This document shows positions 1 through 6,726 of a DNA stretch of 10,270 bases, piece after piece. Source of the stretch: Oscillospiraceae bacterium (GTDB lineage: Bacteria > Bacillota > Clostridia > Oscillospirales > Oscillospiraceae); contig JAAZCZ010000124.1 in NCBI GenBank assembly GCA_012513005.1, forward strand, positions 1-10,270, given 5' to 3'. Position 1 is the first letter of the stretch; every line of letters starts with the position of its first letter. The notes under the pieces are model-generated. The model was given only the letters and a program-made list of their open reading frames with translations. It made no database searches and had not been told where the DNA came from. The translations under genes and the position numbers were made by a program.

Positions 1-9
1 AAAAATAGC

Positions 10-38
10 TTGACAAGCCCTCATAGCTCTGTTAATAT
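10..38 (+). promoter_or_regulatory. Sigma-A type promoter of tRNA-Ala
   Basis: A perfect -35 box TTGACA (10-15) is separated by 17 bases from a -10 box TAATAT (33-38). Transcription would start at about 44-46, leaving a leader of roughly 8-10 bases before the mature tRNA 5' end at 54. Spacing and position fit a strong housekeeping promoter serving the tRNA gene alone, because a terminator follows the tRNA directly. Confidence 0.8.
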
Positions 39-53
39 AACCCTTGCACCTGT

Positions 54-129
54 GGGGGTATAGCTCAGCTGGGAGAGCGCCTGAATGGCATTCAGGAGGT
101 CAGCGGTTCGATCCCGCTTATCTCCACCA
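54..129 (+). tRNA. tRNA-Ala, anticodon GGC, CCA encoded
   Basis: This is a complete 76-base cloverleaf. The acceptor stem pairs 54-60 with 119-125 and includes the G3-U70 wobble pair that is the identity element for alanyl-tRNA synthetase. The D arm is AGCTCAGCTGGGAGAGC, the anticodon stem pairs CCTGA with TCAGG around the loop ATGGCAT (anticodon GGC at 87-89), and the T arm is AGCGG-TTCGATC-CCGCT. The discriminator is A and the 3' CCA (127-129) is encoded. It reads GCC and GCU alanine codons. It is transcribed on its own, with a promoter just upstream and a terminator just downstream. Confidence 0.97.
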
Positions 130-130
130 C

Positions 131-166
131 AAATCCCTGAGAATGTTTTTCTCGGGGATTTTGCTT
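131..166 (+). terminator. Intrinsic terminator after tRNA-Ala
   Basis: A 13-pair stem joins 131-143 to 149-161 with one T-G wobble and a five-base loop. It is followed by a short, interrupted T run (TTTTGCTTTTT, 159-169). It starts two bases after the tRNA CCA end and should release the tRNA transcript, so the tRNA is not co-transcribed with the glycan genes. Confidence 0.85.
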
Positions 167-219
167 TTTGTTGAATGCATCTATTAACATAAGTGTGTTA
201 TACATACAGCCCCTAATCA

Positions 220-247
220 TTGCATTTTTAGCATAACATGGTATAAT
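220..247 (+). promoter_or_regulatory. Probable promoter of the glycan locus
   Basis: The -35-like TTGCAT (220-225) lies 16 bases from a perfect -10 TATAAT (242-247), which is preceded by an extended TG (239-240). Transcription would start near 253-255, about 150 bases before the GTG start at 405. The start falls at a small inverted repeat (ATGATT 254-259 / AATCAT 267-272). The rest of the leader is AT-rich with no recognisable riboswitch. This is the best promoter seen between the tRNA terminator and the first glycosyltransferase. Confidence 0.7.
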
Positions 248-404
248 AATAGGATGATTAAAGGCAAATCATTTTAGTGACTGTATTTGAACTTTGCGCA
301 TAGTTTAATCTATTGAGTTACATTAGTAAGTATTAAATATGTTTCTAAATACTCAACAAATTTTAGAATTGAATTATTAATATGGTAAAAAGGAGATATT
401 TGTT

Positions 405-2708
405 GTGTTTGATTACTCACAAGAACCGGGAAGAACAATTAACAATATATATGATAAAATTATTGCAACACCATTAGTTAGCATTGTGACTCCGTATTAT
501 AATGGGAGTAAATACTTAGAACAAACATTTAATAGTGTCCAGAACCAAACGTTTCCCTGGTTTGAGTGGATAATAGTTAATGATGGCAGCACAGGAGCGG
601 AAGATGTTGAGCTATTGAGCATACTAAGCAAACAAGATGCTCGAATTCGAGTGGTTAATCAAGAGAATCAAGGCGCAACTGCTGCACGAAACCGAGGGGT
701 TAAGGAAAGCAAAACGGAGTACATTTTCTTCCTTGATGCAGACGATCTTCTTGTTAATACTTTTGTAGAGACAGCATATGTAACTCTGCAAAGGCAACCT
801 GAGGCAATGTGGGCATTCGCTGACACTGTAGGTTTTCAGGAACAAGAATATTTATGGCAAAAAGAATTCAGATCTGAAAACATGCCACAAGAGAACTTGC
901 TGCCTTACTGTTCTATGATAAGAAAAAAAGTGTTTGACGATCCGACGGTTTATCCAAATGAGAGCAGGAACCAGTGGGAAGATTATCAACTTTGGCTGAG
1001 GCTCCTATCCAAATCGTATGTACCTGTGCACATTAGGTTACCGCTGTTTTGGTATAGAAGACTAAAAAGCGGTGCTCTTGCGAAGATTGAAAAGGATCCA
1101 AAAGGAAAAAAAGAGCTAGAGAATAAAATAAAAGAGCTTGCAAAAGATGTTCACGGTGGACTAAGAGCGGTTACATTCGGAGGTAATTGCAGGTCTGAGT
1201 TTTCAAAACCGCAAGTATGGGAAGAAGCGAGAGCATTACCATTTCGCAATAAAAAAACACGGATATTGCTCGTTATCCCGCACATGGCTTGTGGAGGGGC
1301 TGATAAGTTTAATTTAGACTTGCTGAAAAATCTGCCAAAGGAAAAGTATGATGTAGGTGTGATTACGACTGTTCAAGGCGAAAGCGAGTGGAGACAAGAG
1401 TTTCAAAAATATGCAAGTGAGGTCTTTGAACTGCCGGCATTCTTGTTTATGGAGGATTGGGCAGGATTTCTTCATTATTATATTTCTACTCGTGATGTCA
1501 AAATAGTGATGAACCTTAGTAGTTATTGGGGGTATTATGCGCTTCCGTGGCTACGCATGAAATTTCCGGAAATCGCTATAATAGACTGTGTGCATGCAGA
1601 AGGCACATTTTGGCGTGCAGGCGGATATCCTCGAGTCTCTGCTGCTTTAGACTTTGTTCTTGAAAAGACTTTTGTAACAAATGATTTCACAAAGAACATA
1701 TTAACAAGCAAGTACAATAAGCCGAGCGAAAAGATGCAAGTGGTATACACAGGCATTAATGAGAAAGAGTTTGCACCTGATATTGTGAGCAAGATAAATG
1801 TTAGGGATAAGTATGAAATTGGAAACAGGCCAACAGTACTATATTTGTGTAGAATTGTACCAGAAAAAAGGCCGTTTCTTATGCTAGAGATTGCTGATTC
1901 TGTAAGAAAACAAATTCCTGATGTTTGCTTTTTAGTTGTTGGCAGTGGCCCGCAGCTGGAAGAGCTTGAAAAAGCGATTAATCGAAGAAAGCTTAACAAA
2001 AATGTTATTGTAACCGGAAATGTAGACGATGCAGTGCCGTTTTACCATGCTGCTGATTTGTTTTTGCTGTGCTCAATAAAAGAGGGCCTTAGTATAACGA
2101 CTATGGAAGCCCAACTTATGGAACTTCCTGTAATTAGTGCAGATATTGGAAGCCAGTATGAGCTAGTGGATGACAGCACGGGGAAATTAATAAAATGCAG
2201 ACAAGAGGAAAAAGACGACTTTGACAGTAGAGAATTTCCGAAGGACGAGATAATCGATTATTCTGATGCAATTGTAGAGATGCTTACTGATAAGAATTCT
2301 CTTAACAATATGGGAAAAGCAGGCAGAGAGAGGGTTCTCAGCAAGTATACAATTGAAAAAACAATCGAGACATTAGATGAAGAATTTCAAAGGCTTTTCA
2401 TGGATGAAGCGATGGAAAAAAGAAAAAAACTTGCTGAGTCGATATCGGAATTCGATGCCTCTGTTGCCGATTATCTTGTCGTATACCAAGAATATGAATC
2501 AATTTCTTCAGGAGCAAATGAACCGAGCTTTTGGGCTAATCAAGGGCAAACAGGCAGTGTTTATTACAGTGCTGAAAAACAGCTACAGAGCATTTATTCG
2601 TTAAGATCTTGGAGGATTATCAGCAAACTTCATAATTTTCTGCGCAACAATGCGGTTGGCAGAGTAATAAATAGGTTTCTTGATATTTTTAGATTTTTTA
2701 TTAAGTAG
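405..2708 (+). CDS. Bifunctional glycosyltransferase, GT2 domain then GT4 domain
   Basis: A 767-residue cytoplasmic enzyme with two catalytic heads. Residues ~23-220 form a GT-A fold family 2 domain: SIVTPYYN (26-33), NDGS (59-62), the metal/nucleotide motif DADD (111-114) and a putative catalytic-base motif WED (191-193). Residues ~284-655 form a GT-B family 4 domain: glycine-rich CGGAD (296-300), donor-phosphate contacts R483 and K488 in RIVPEK, and the E-x7-E motif E560/E568. It would transfer two sugars from nucleotide donors to a growing glycan; donors and linkages cannot be read from sequence. The tail (660-767) is not catalytic. It carries LRSWRII (733-739), a motif often seen near the ends of glycan-locus transferases, and then a basic, hydrophobic end suited to membrane contact. 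The GTG start at 405 is chosen because AGGAG (391-395) lies nine bases upstream and no ATG fits. It is first in the operon, 14 bases before the methyltransferase gene. Confidence 0.9.
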   Translation: MFDYSQEPGRTINNIYDKIIATPLVSIVTPYYNGSKYLEQTFNSVQNQTFPWFEWIIVNDGSTGAEDVELLSILSKQDARIRVVNQENQGATAARNRGVKESKTEYIFFLDADDLLVNTFVETAYVTLQRQPEAMWAFADTVGFQEQEYLWQKEFRSENMPQENLLPYCSMIRKKVFDDPTVYPNESRNQWEDYQLWLRLLSKSYVPVHIRLPLFWYRRLKSGALAKIEKDPKGKKELENKIKELAKDVHGGLRAVTFGGNCRSEFSKPQVWEEARALPFRNKKTRILLVIPHMACGGADKFNLDLLKNLPKEKYDVGVITTVQGESEWRQEFQKYASEVFELPAFLFMEDWAGFLHYYISTRDVKIVMNLSSYWGYYALPWLRMKFPEIAIIDCVHAEGTFWRAGGYPRVSAALDFVLEKTFVTNDFTKNILTSKYNKPSEKMQVVYTGINEKEFAPDIVSKINVRDKYEIGNRPTVLYLCRIVPEKRPFLMLEIADSVRKQIPDVCFLVVGSGPQLEELEKAINRRKLNKNVIVTGNVDDAVPFYHAADLFLLCSIKEGLSITTMEAQLMELPVISADIGSQYELVDDSTGKLIKCRQEEKDDFDSREFPKDEIIDYSDAIVEMLTDKNSLNNMGKAGRERVLSKYTIEKTIETLDEEFQRLFMDEAMEKRKKLAESISEFDASVADYLVVYQEYESISSGANEPSFWANQGQTGSVYYSAEKQLQSIYSLRSWRIISKLHNFLRNNAVGRVINRFLDIFRFFIK

Positions 2709-2711
2709 AAC

Positions 2712-2725
2712 AAGGAGAAGTAGTG
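2712..2725 (+). promoter_or_regulatory. Ribosome binding site fixing a GTG start
   Basis: AAGGAG (2712-2717) lies five bases before GTG (2723-2725), in the 14-base gap after the upstream stop codon at 2706-2708. No ATG lies nearby in frame, so this site decides the start of the methyltransferase and shows the two genes share one transcript. Confidence 0.8.
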
Positions 2726-4003
2726 GAGCTTGTTGACTACAATTCAATAATAGAATATGTAGAGACGGTTGCTGAGGAGTCTGCCATAGTCAATGCTCTG
2801 CTTGGTGCCTGCTTTGCTGAAAACATTTCATACACCGAAGAAAATTCATCTGGAATAGTTGCTTTGATGGAAAAGCTAAACAATGAGACTCGTGAAAAAT
2901 ATAGGGTAGCATTGGGAGAGGTTATAAAAGCGGAAGTTGAAGACCTGTATAAGCATATAGAAAAATACATATGGCTTTACAATAACCTAAAGGATGAAGC
3001 ATCTAAGGATACATTAATTAACCTAATGGCATTTAGACTAACAAGAGATGTCAGGTATACTGCTCGAGCTTTTGCGGAAAGTAGCGAACAATACTTTGAC
3101 GAGCAAATAGTTAAGTATCCAAAGAACTGCGTATTTGTTGATTGCGGTGCATTTGATGGCTACACAACGGCATCATTCATTTATCGTTGCCCTAATTACA
3201 GCAAGGTATATTTATATGAGCCAATGGAAGAGCAATATTACTTATGTGAAGAATTTGCTAAGCAAATAGGAGAAAAAGCTGTTGCAAAAAAGAAGGGAGT
3301 CTACGATAAAGGCAGAACACTAAGCTTTTCAGCAGAAGTGCCCGGAAGCTCACGAGTATTGGAAGCCGGGGATTTGTCTGTGGACGTGGTTTCATTAGAC
3401 GATGACATTGAAGAACCTATTGGCTTTCTTAAGATGGATATTGAGGGAAGCGAGTCCGAAGCATTGAGCGGCTGCAAGAAACATATCAAAGTAGACTCAC
3501 CGGTGCTGACTATATGTGCATACCACAAACCAAGCGATTTGTGGCAAATTGCGGAGCAAATTCTTTCGTATAACAGTAATTATGACATATTCATAAGACA
3601 CCACACCGTAGGGACGGATGAGACTGTTATTTACGGAATTCCGAGGGATAGAGAGCTAATGGTATCAAATGATGCTTATTTGGAGAAGGCGGATATTTTT
3701 AGCCTTTCTAAGCTTCTTAAACATTCTAAAAACGAGCAAAACAGATTGAATAACTCAGTAAAATATTTATTGATACAAGTAGAGAACCATAGAATTGCTC
3801 TTAGACAATCGGATATTGAAAGAGATTATTTGCGAGGGCAACTAGACAGTATAGAGCTTAGAGTTCAAGAGATATTAGATTACATGAAACAGCTAGAAAG
3901 TGCTAAAGAGTATTTTTTAGATCAAATAGAAAACTATAGGACATGTGTAAAAGAACAGAAGGAACAACTTGCTGCTGTCAAAAGAAAAAATGGTGGTAAA
4001 TGA
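2723..4003 (+). CDS. FkbM-family SAM methyltransferase with C-terminal coiled coil
   Basis: A 426-residue protein in three parts. Residues 1-~130 are helical and unassigned. Residues ~135-305 are a Rossmann methyltransferase of the FkbM type: the SAM-binding motif I is FVDCGAFDGYTT (138-149), the ribose-binding acid is probably E166 in LYEP, and the family signature KMDIEGSE spans 237-244. FkbM enzymes typically O-methylate hydroxyls on sugars or polyketides, so methylation of a glycan residue is the likely role here; the position methylated is unknown. Residues ~335-420 are charged, with regularly spaced hydrophobics typical of a coiled coil. Within them, YLLIQVENHR (348-357) is echoed by YFLDQIENYR (397-406), exactly 49 residues later. 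There is no signal peptide or membrane segment. It follows the first glycosyltransferase by 14 bases and is probably co-transcribed. The tail suggests oligomerisation or docking to partners. Confidence 0.88.
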   Translation: MELVDYNSIIEYVETVAEESAIVNALLGACFAENISYTEENSSGIVALMEKLNNETREKYRVALGEVIKAEVEDLYKHIEKYIWLYNNLKDEASKDTLINLMAFRLTRDVRYTARAFAESSEQYFDEQIVKYPKNCVFVDCGAFDGYTTASFIYRCPNYSKVYLYEPMEEQYYLCEEFAKQIGEKAVAKKKGVYDKGRTLSFSAEVPGSSRVLEAGDLSVDVVSLDDDIEEPIGFLKMDIEGSESEALSGCKKHIKVDSPVLTICAYHKPSDLWQIAEQILSYNSNYDIFIRHHTVGTDETVIYGIPRDRELMVSNDAYLEKADIFSLSKLLKHSKNEQNRLNNSVKYLLIQVENHRIALRQSDIERDYLRGQLDSIELRVQEILDYMKQLESAKEYFLDQIENYRTCVKEQKEQLAAVKRKNGGK

Positions 4004-4043
4004 GTTTGCGATTCTTTGTTAGGAAAGCATCTGTTTTGGAAAA

Positions 4044-4077
4044 TTGAAACTTGGCATATTCAATGGATATTTAGTAT
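4044..4077 (+). promoter_or_regulatory. Possible internal promoter before the sugar-nucleotide genes
   Basis: The 119-base gap before the dehydratase gene contains TTGAAA (4044-4049) with GATATT (4066-4071) 16 bases on, and overlapping TTGGCA (4051-4056) with TAGTAT (4072-4077) 15 bases on. Either could be a weak sigma-A promoter that lets the three sugar-nucleotide genes be transcribed separately. No terminator is visible in this gap, so readthrough from upstream is also expected. AT-rich DNA yields such matches by chance. Confidence 0.3.
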
Positions 4078-4122
4078 GAAAAATACGTTAAGGTACACAC
4101 GTCATGAAAAGAGGTTGTTTTA

Positions 4123-5118
4123 ATGGGTATATTAAACGGAAAAAGCGTGCTTGTGACAGGTGCCGGTGGATTTATTGGTTCTCACTTGACAGAAATGCTC
4201 GTGATGGAAGGGGCAAAGGTGCGTGCACTTACGCACTACAATTCTTCAAACAACTGGGGGTGGCTTGAGACATCTGAAAGGTTAAAAGAAATCGATATAG
4301 TTTGTGGAGATGTTAGAGATTCAGCTTTTTGCAACCACATAGCAAAGGATCAGGATATTATTTTTAACCTAGCTGCGCTGATAGCAATTCCATATTCTTA
4401 CGTAGCTCCGGAGAGCTACATTGACACAAATGTTAAGGGTGCACTTAATATATGCCAAGCGGCAATAAACAACGGGGTTGAAAGAGTTATTCAAACTTCA
4501 ACAAGTGAGGTGTATGGAACAGCTAAGTATGTACCTATTGATGAAGAACATCCGATGCAACCTCAATCACCATATAGTGCAAGCAAAATAGCTGCCGATG
4601 CCATAGCTATGAGTTTTCATAATGCATTTGATCTTGATGTTACCATTGCAAGGCCTTTTAACACATATGGTCCAAGACAGTCTGCAAGAGCTGTAATTCC
4701 GACTATTATTATTCAGATATTAAACGGAGCGAAGACAATAAATCTCGGAGACGGAAGGCCCACAAGAGACTTTAATTATGTTGAAGATACTTGCAGAGGC
4801 TTTTGTTTACTGGCAGCAAATAAGGCTACTAAAGGACAAACAATTAACATTGGTTCAAACTATGAAATTAGTGTTTTTGAAACAGTTAGTAAAATCAAAA
4901 GCATTATGGGAAGCGACGCTGAAATAAAGGTTGAGAAAGAGCGATTAAGACCCGAAAACAGTGAAGTTTTTCGCTTGTGGTGCGATAACCGTAAGATTAA
5001 CCAACTAACTAGCTTCAAGCCCAAAGTTTCTATTGACGATGGCTTAGAAAAAACAATAGAATGGTTTAAAAATACTGATAATCTAAAGAGGTATAAGGCT
5101 GGTATTTACAATGTGTGA
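4123..5118 (+). CDS. NAD-dependent sugar-nucleotide 4,6-dehydratase, LegB-like extended SDR
   Basis: A 331-residue cytosolic enzyme of normal length for the extended short-chain dehydrogenase/reductases. The NAD-binding GAGGFIG spans 13-19. The sequence YNSSNNWGWL (39-48) is characteristic of the LegB-like 4,6-dehydratases, whose studied members act on GDP-N-acetylglucosamine in legionaminic acid synthesis. The active site reads T127-S128-E129, the Thr-x-Glu pattern seen in GDP-mannose-type and LegB-type dehydratases, and Y151-x3-K155 supplies the catalytic Tyr/Lys. The product should be an NDP-4-keto-6-deoxyhexose (or its N-acetyl amino form). The substrate base and sugar are not certain: none of the other legionaminic acid genes (aminotransferase, acetyltransferase, NeuB-like synthase, CMP transferase) is present here. 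The ATG at 4123 has AAAGAGG (4108-4114) eight bases upstream. Its end overlaps the nucleotidyltransferase start by eight bases, indicating coupled expression. Confidence 0.88.
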   Translation: MGILNGKSVLVTGAGGFIGSHLTEMLVMEGAKVRALTHYNSSNNWGWLETSERLKEIDIVCGDVRDSAFCNHIAKDQDIIFNLAALIAIPYSYVAPESYIDTNVKGALNICQAAINNGVERVIQTSTSEVYGTAKYVPIDEEHPMQPQSPYSASKIAADAIAMSFHNAFDLDVTIARPFNTYGPRQSARAVIPTIIIQILNGAKTINLGDGRPTRDFNYVEDTCRGFCLLAANKATKGQTINIGSNYEISVFETVSKIKSIMGSDAEIKVEKERLRPENSEVFRLWCDNRKINQLTSFKPKVSIDDGLEKTIEWFKNTDNLKRYKAGIYNV

Positions 5119-5824
5119 AAAAGTTGCAGTTATTTTAGCTGGTGGTCTTGGAACCAGATTGCGCCCCTACACCCTAGTTATACCTAAGCCGTTGGTTCCA
5201 ATCGGCGATTATCCGATAATGGAAATACTTGTGCGCAGCCTGGTAAAACACGGATTTACGCGCATCATAATGGCAGTGAATCATCAAGCTGATATTATTA
5301 AAGCTTATTTTGGGGATGGAAGTAAATGGGGAGTCTCAATTGAGTATTCCTTAGAATCTAAGCCTCTCGGCACAATGGGACCTTTAAAAGAAATCAAAGA
5401 TTTGCCAGATGATTTTTTAGTTATGAATGGAGACGTACTAACCGATTTGGATTTTAGTGCTTTCCTTAAGAAGCATACAAAGAACAACGAGTATTTTACA
5501 ATATCGGGATATAAACGTTCTAACACAGTAGATTATGGAGTGCTCCACGTAGGAATGGACTCAGAACTTACAGGTTTCGAGGAAAAACCCCAAATTGACT
5601 ACAGTGTTAGTATGGGAGTATATGCTGTTTCAAAAAGAATACTGGAGCACATTCCCAAAAACACATACTATGGATTTGATTCACTGATGTTTGATTTGCT
5701 GAATGCGAAAAAGAGAGTATGTGTTGAAACACACGATGGATATTGGCTCGATATTGGCAGACCTAGTGACTATGAACGAGCAATTGAAGACTTTAATAAG
5801 AATAGGGAGATATTTTTTATTTGA
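5111..5824 (+). CDS. Sugar-1-phosphate nucleotidyltransferase
   Basis: A 237-residue single-domain enzyme of the NTP_transferase (GT-A-like pyrophosphorylase) family. It joins a sugar 1-phosphate to an NTP, releasing pyrophosphate. The signature LAGGLGTRLRPYT (9-21) binds the nucleotide, PKPL (25-28) carries the conserved lysine K26, NGD (106-108) gives the metal-binding D108, FEEKP (156-160) carries a sugar-phosphate-binding lysine K159, and WLDIGRP (212-218) carries D214. It lacks the C-terminal beta-helix of mannose-1-phosphate guanylyltransferases and the CBS domains of PtmE-type GlcN-1-phosphate guanylyltransferases. Its size is closer to HddC- or MurU-like enzymes. Nucleotide and sugar therefore remain open. 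It starts inside the end of the dehydratase gene (eight-base overlap) with only a weak Shine-Dalgarno (AAGG, 5095-5098), so translation is probably coupled. Its own stop overlaps the next start as TTGA. Confidence 0.9.
   Translation: MCEKVAVILAGGLGTRLRPYTLVIPKPLVPIGDYPIMEILVRSLVKHGFTRIIMAVNHQADIIKAYFGDGSKWGVSIEYSLESKPLGTMGPLKEIKDLPDDFLVMNGDVLTDLDFSAFLKKHTKNNEYFTISGYKRSNTVDYGVLHVGMDSELTGFEEKPQIDYSVSMGVYAVSKRILEHIPKNTYYGFDSLMFDLLNAKKRVCVETHDGYWLDIGRPSDYERAIEDFNKNREIFFI
5804..5824 (+). promoter_or_regulatory. RBS and overlapping stop/start (TTGA) fixing a TTG start
   Basis: AGGGAG (5804-5809) lies 11 bases before TTG (5821-5823). That TTG overlaps the TGA stop (5822-5824) of the nucleotidyltransferase gene in the four-base pattern TTGA. 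The protein read from this TTG begins directly with the first beta strand of the Rossmann fold (KILVTG), so no earlier start is needed. Confidence 0.8.
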
Positions 5825-6726
5825 AAATTCTCGTTACCGGTTCAAGAGGATTTCTTGGAACCCACCTAATATGCAAGCTTCGAAAAGACGGACACGAAGT
5901 AATAGCTTTTACAAGAAACGAAGGAGACCTTTGCGACTCAGATGCTTTGAATTCTTATTCAGGTATAGATTATGTATATCACCTTGCTGCCAGAACATAT
6001 GTACCCGATAGCTGGAAGGAGAGTCACAAGTTCTTTCGCGAAAACATTATGACCACGGCAACTGTTCTTGAGTTTTGCCGAAATAATGGTTGTGCAGTTT
6101 CATTAATGAGCACTTATGTATATGGAGAACCTAGGTATTTGCCAATAGATGAGAATCATCCGGTTTGTGCTATGTCACCGTATCACGAAACAAAGCTAAT
6201 CTGCGAGTCGATGGGATCGTTTTATTCAAGGACTTTTTCACTTCCAGTTACTGTTTTTAGACCTTTTAATATTTATGGAAAAGGTCAAAGCAATTCTTTT
6301 TTGATTCCCAAAATATTGAGACAGCTTATGGATAAAGATGTAAAAGAAATAGCAGTAATGGACTTAGCACCAAAACGAGACTACGTATACATTGATGACG
6401 TTATAGAGATTCTTGCTCAAGCGTGTGTTCAAAACCCAAGTGGATTTGAGGTGTATAATATCGGAAGCGGAGTTTCAAATAGCGTGAGGGATGTTATAAG
6501 TACGGCAATAGAAGTAACGGGTATTTGCAAGCCATATTTTGAAACAGGAGAAATACGTGTTGGTGAAATCTCGGATTCAGTTGCAGATATGAAAAAAACT
6601 ATAACACGATTTAACGTAGATTCTTTACGAAGCCTTGAACAGGGATTAACTGACTGGATGTTAAAAGAATTTCCTGATGTTGTCACAACGCATAATGACA
6701 ACAAGTGCTTACTTACAGAGATTTGA
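5821..6726 (+). CDS. Extended SDR, probable NDP-4-keto-6-deoxysugar reductase or epimerase
   Basis: A 301-residue NAD(P)-dependent epimerase/dehydratase-family protein. The cofactor loop GSRGFLG spans 7-13, the active-site serine/threonine lies in STYVYG (97-102), and the catalytic pair is Y121-x3-K125. It resembles the dehydratase two genes upstream (compare YLPIDENHP here with YVPIDEEHP there). However, the dehydratase Glu is replaced by Y99, so it should not catalyse 4,6-dehydration. The expected role is the next step of the pathway: reducing the 4-keto group, or epimerising the intermediate, to give the final NDP-6-deoxysugar. A simple 4-epimerase of UDP-sugars cannot be excluded. The TTG start is fixed by the Rossmann fold beginning at residue 2. 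It is the last gene of the block and is followed by a terminator. Confidence 0.85.
   Translation: MKILVTGSRGFLGTHLICKLRKDGHEVIAFTRNEGDLCDSDALNSYSGIDYVYHLAARTYVPDSWKESHKFFRENIMTTATVLEFCRNNGCAVSLMSTYVYGEPRYLPIDENHPVCAMSPYHETKLICESMGSFYSRTFSLPVTVFRPFNIYGKGQSNSFLIPKILRQLMDKDVKEIAVMDLAPKRDYVYIDDVIEILAQACVQNPSGFEVYNIGSGVSNSVRDVISTAIEVTGICKPYFETGEIRVGEISDSVADMKKTITRFNVDSLRSLEQGLTDWMLKEFPDVVTTHNDNKCLLTEI

Noticed and set aside
313..356. Two competing hairpins in the leader of the first gene (TTGAGT/ACTCAA and AGTATT/AATACT) as a riboswitch or attenuator
   Set aside because: Each arm is only six AT-rich pairs, there is no conserved core resembling a known riboswitch and no terminator-type T run follows.
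1535..1999. A 154-codon minus-strand open frame inside the first glycosyltransferase gene
   Set aside because: It lies entirely opposite the conserved GT4 domain, its product has the serine/leucine-rich look of an antisense reading, and it lacks a ribosome binding site that I could trust.
4076..4123. A 15-codon leader frame (MKNTLRYTRHEKRLF) whose TAA overlaps the dehydratase ATG as TAATG
   Set aside because: No Shine-Dalgarno precedes its ATG, and the dehydratase has its own good site at 4108-4114. There is no run of regulatory codons that would suggest attenuation, so chance is the simpler view.
5703..6011. A 102-codon plus-strand frame spanning the nucleotidyltransferase/SDR junction
   Set aside because: It is very Arg- and Lys-rich and overlaps both real genes in another frame; the flanking genes have intact motifs through this region.
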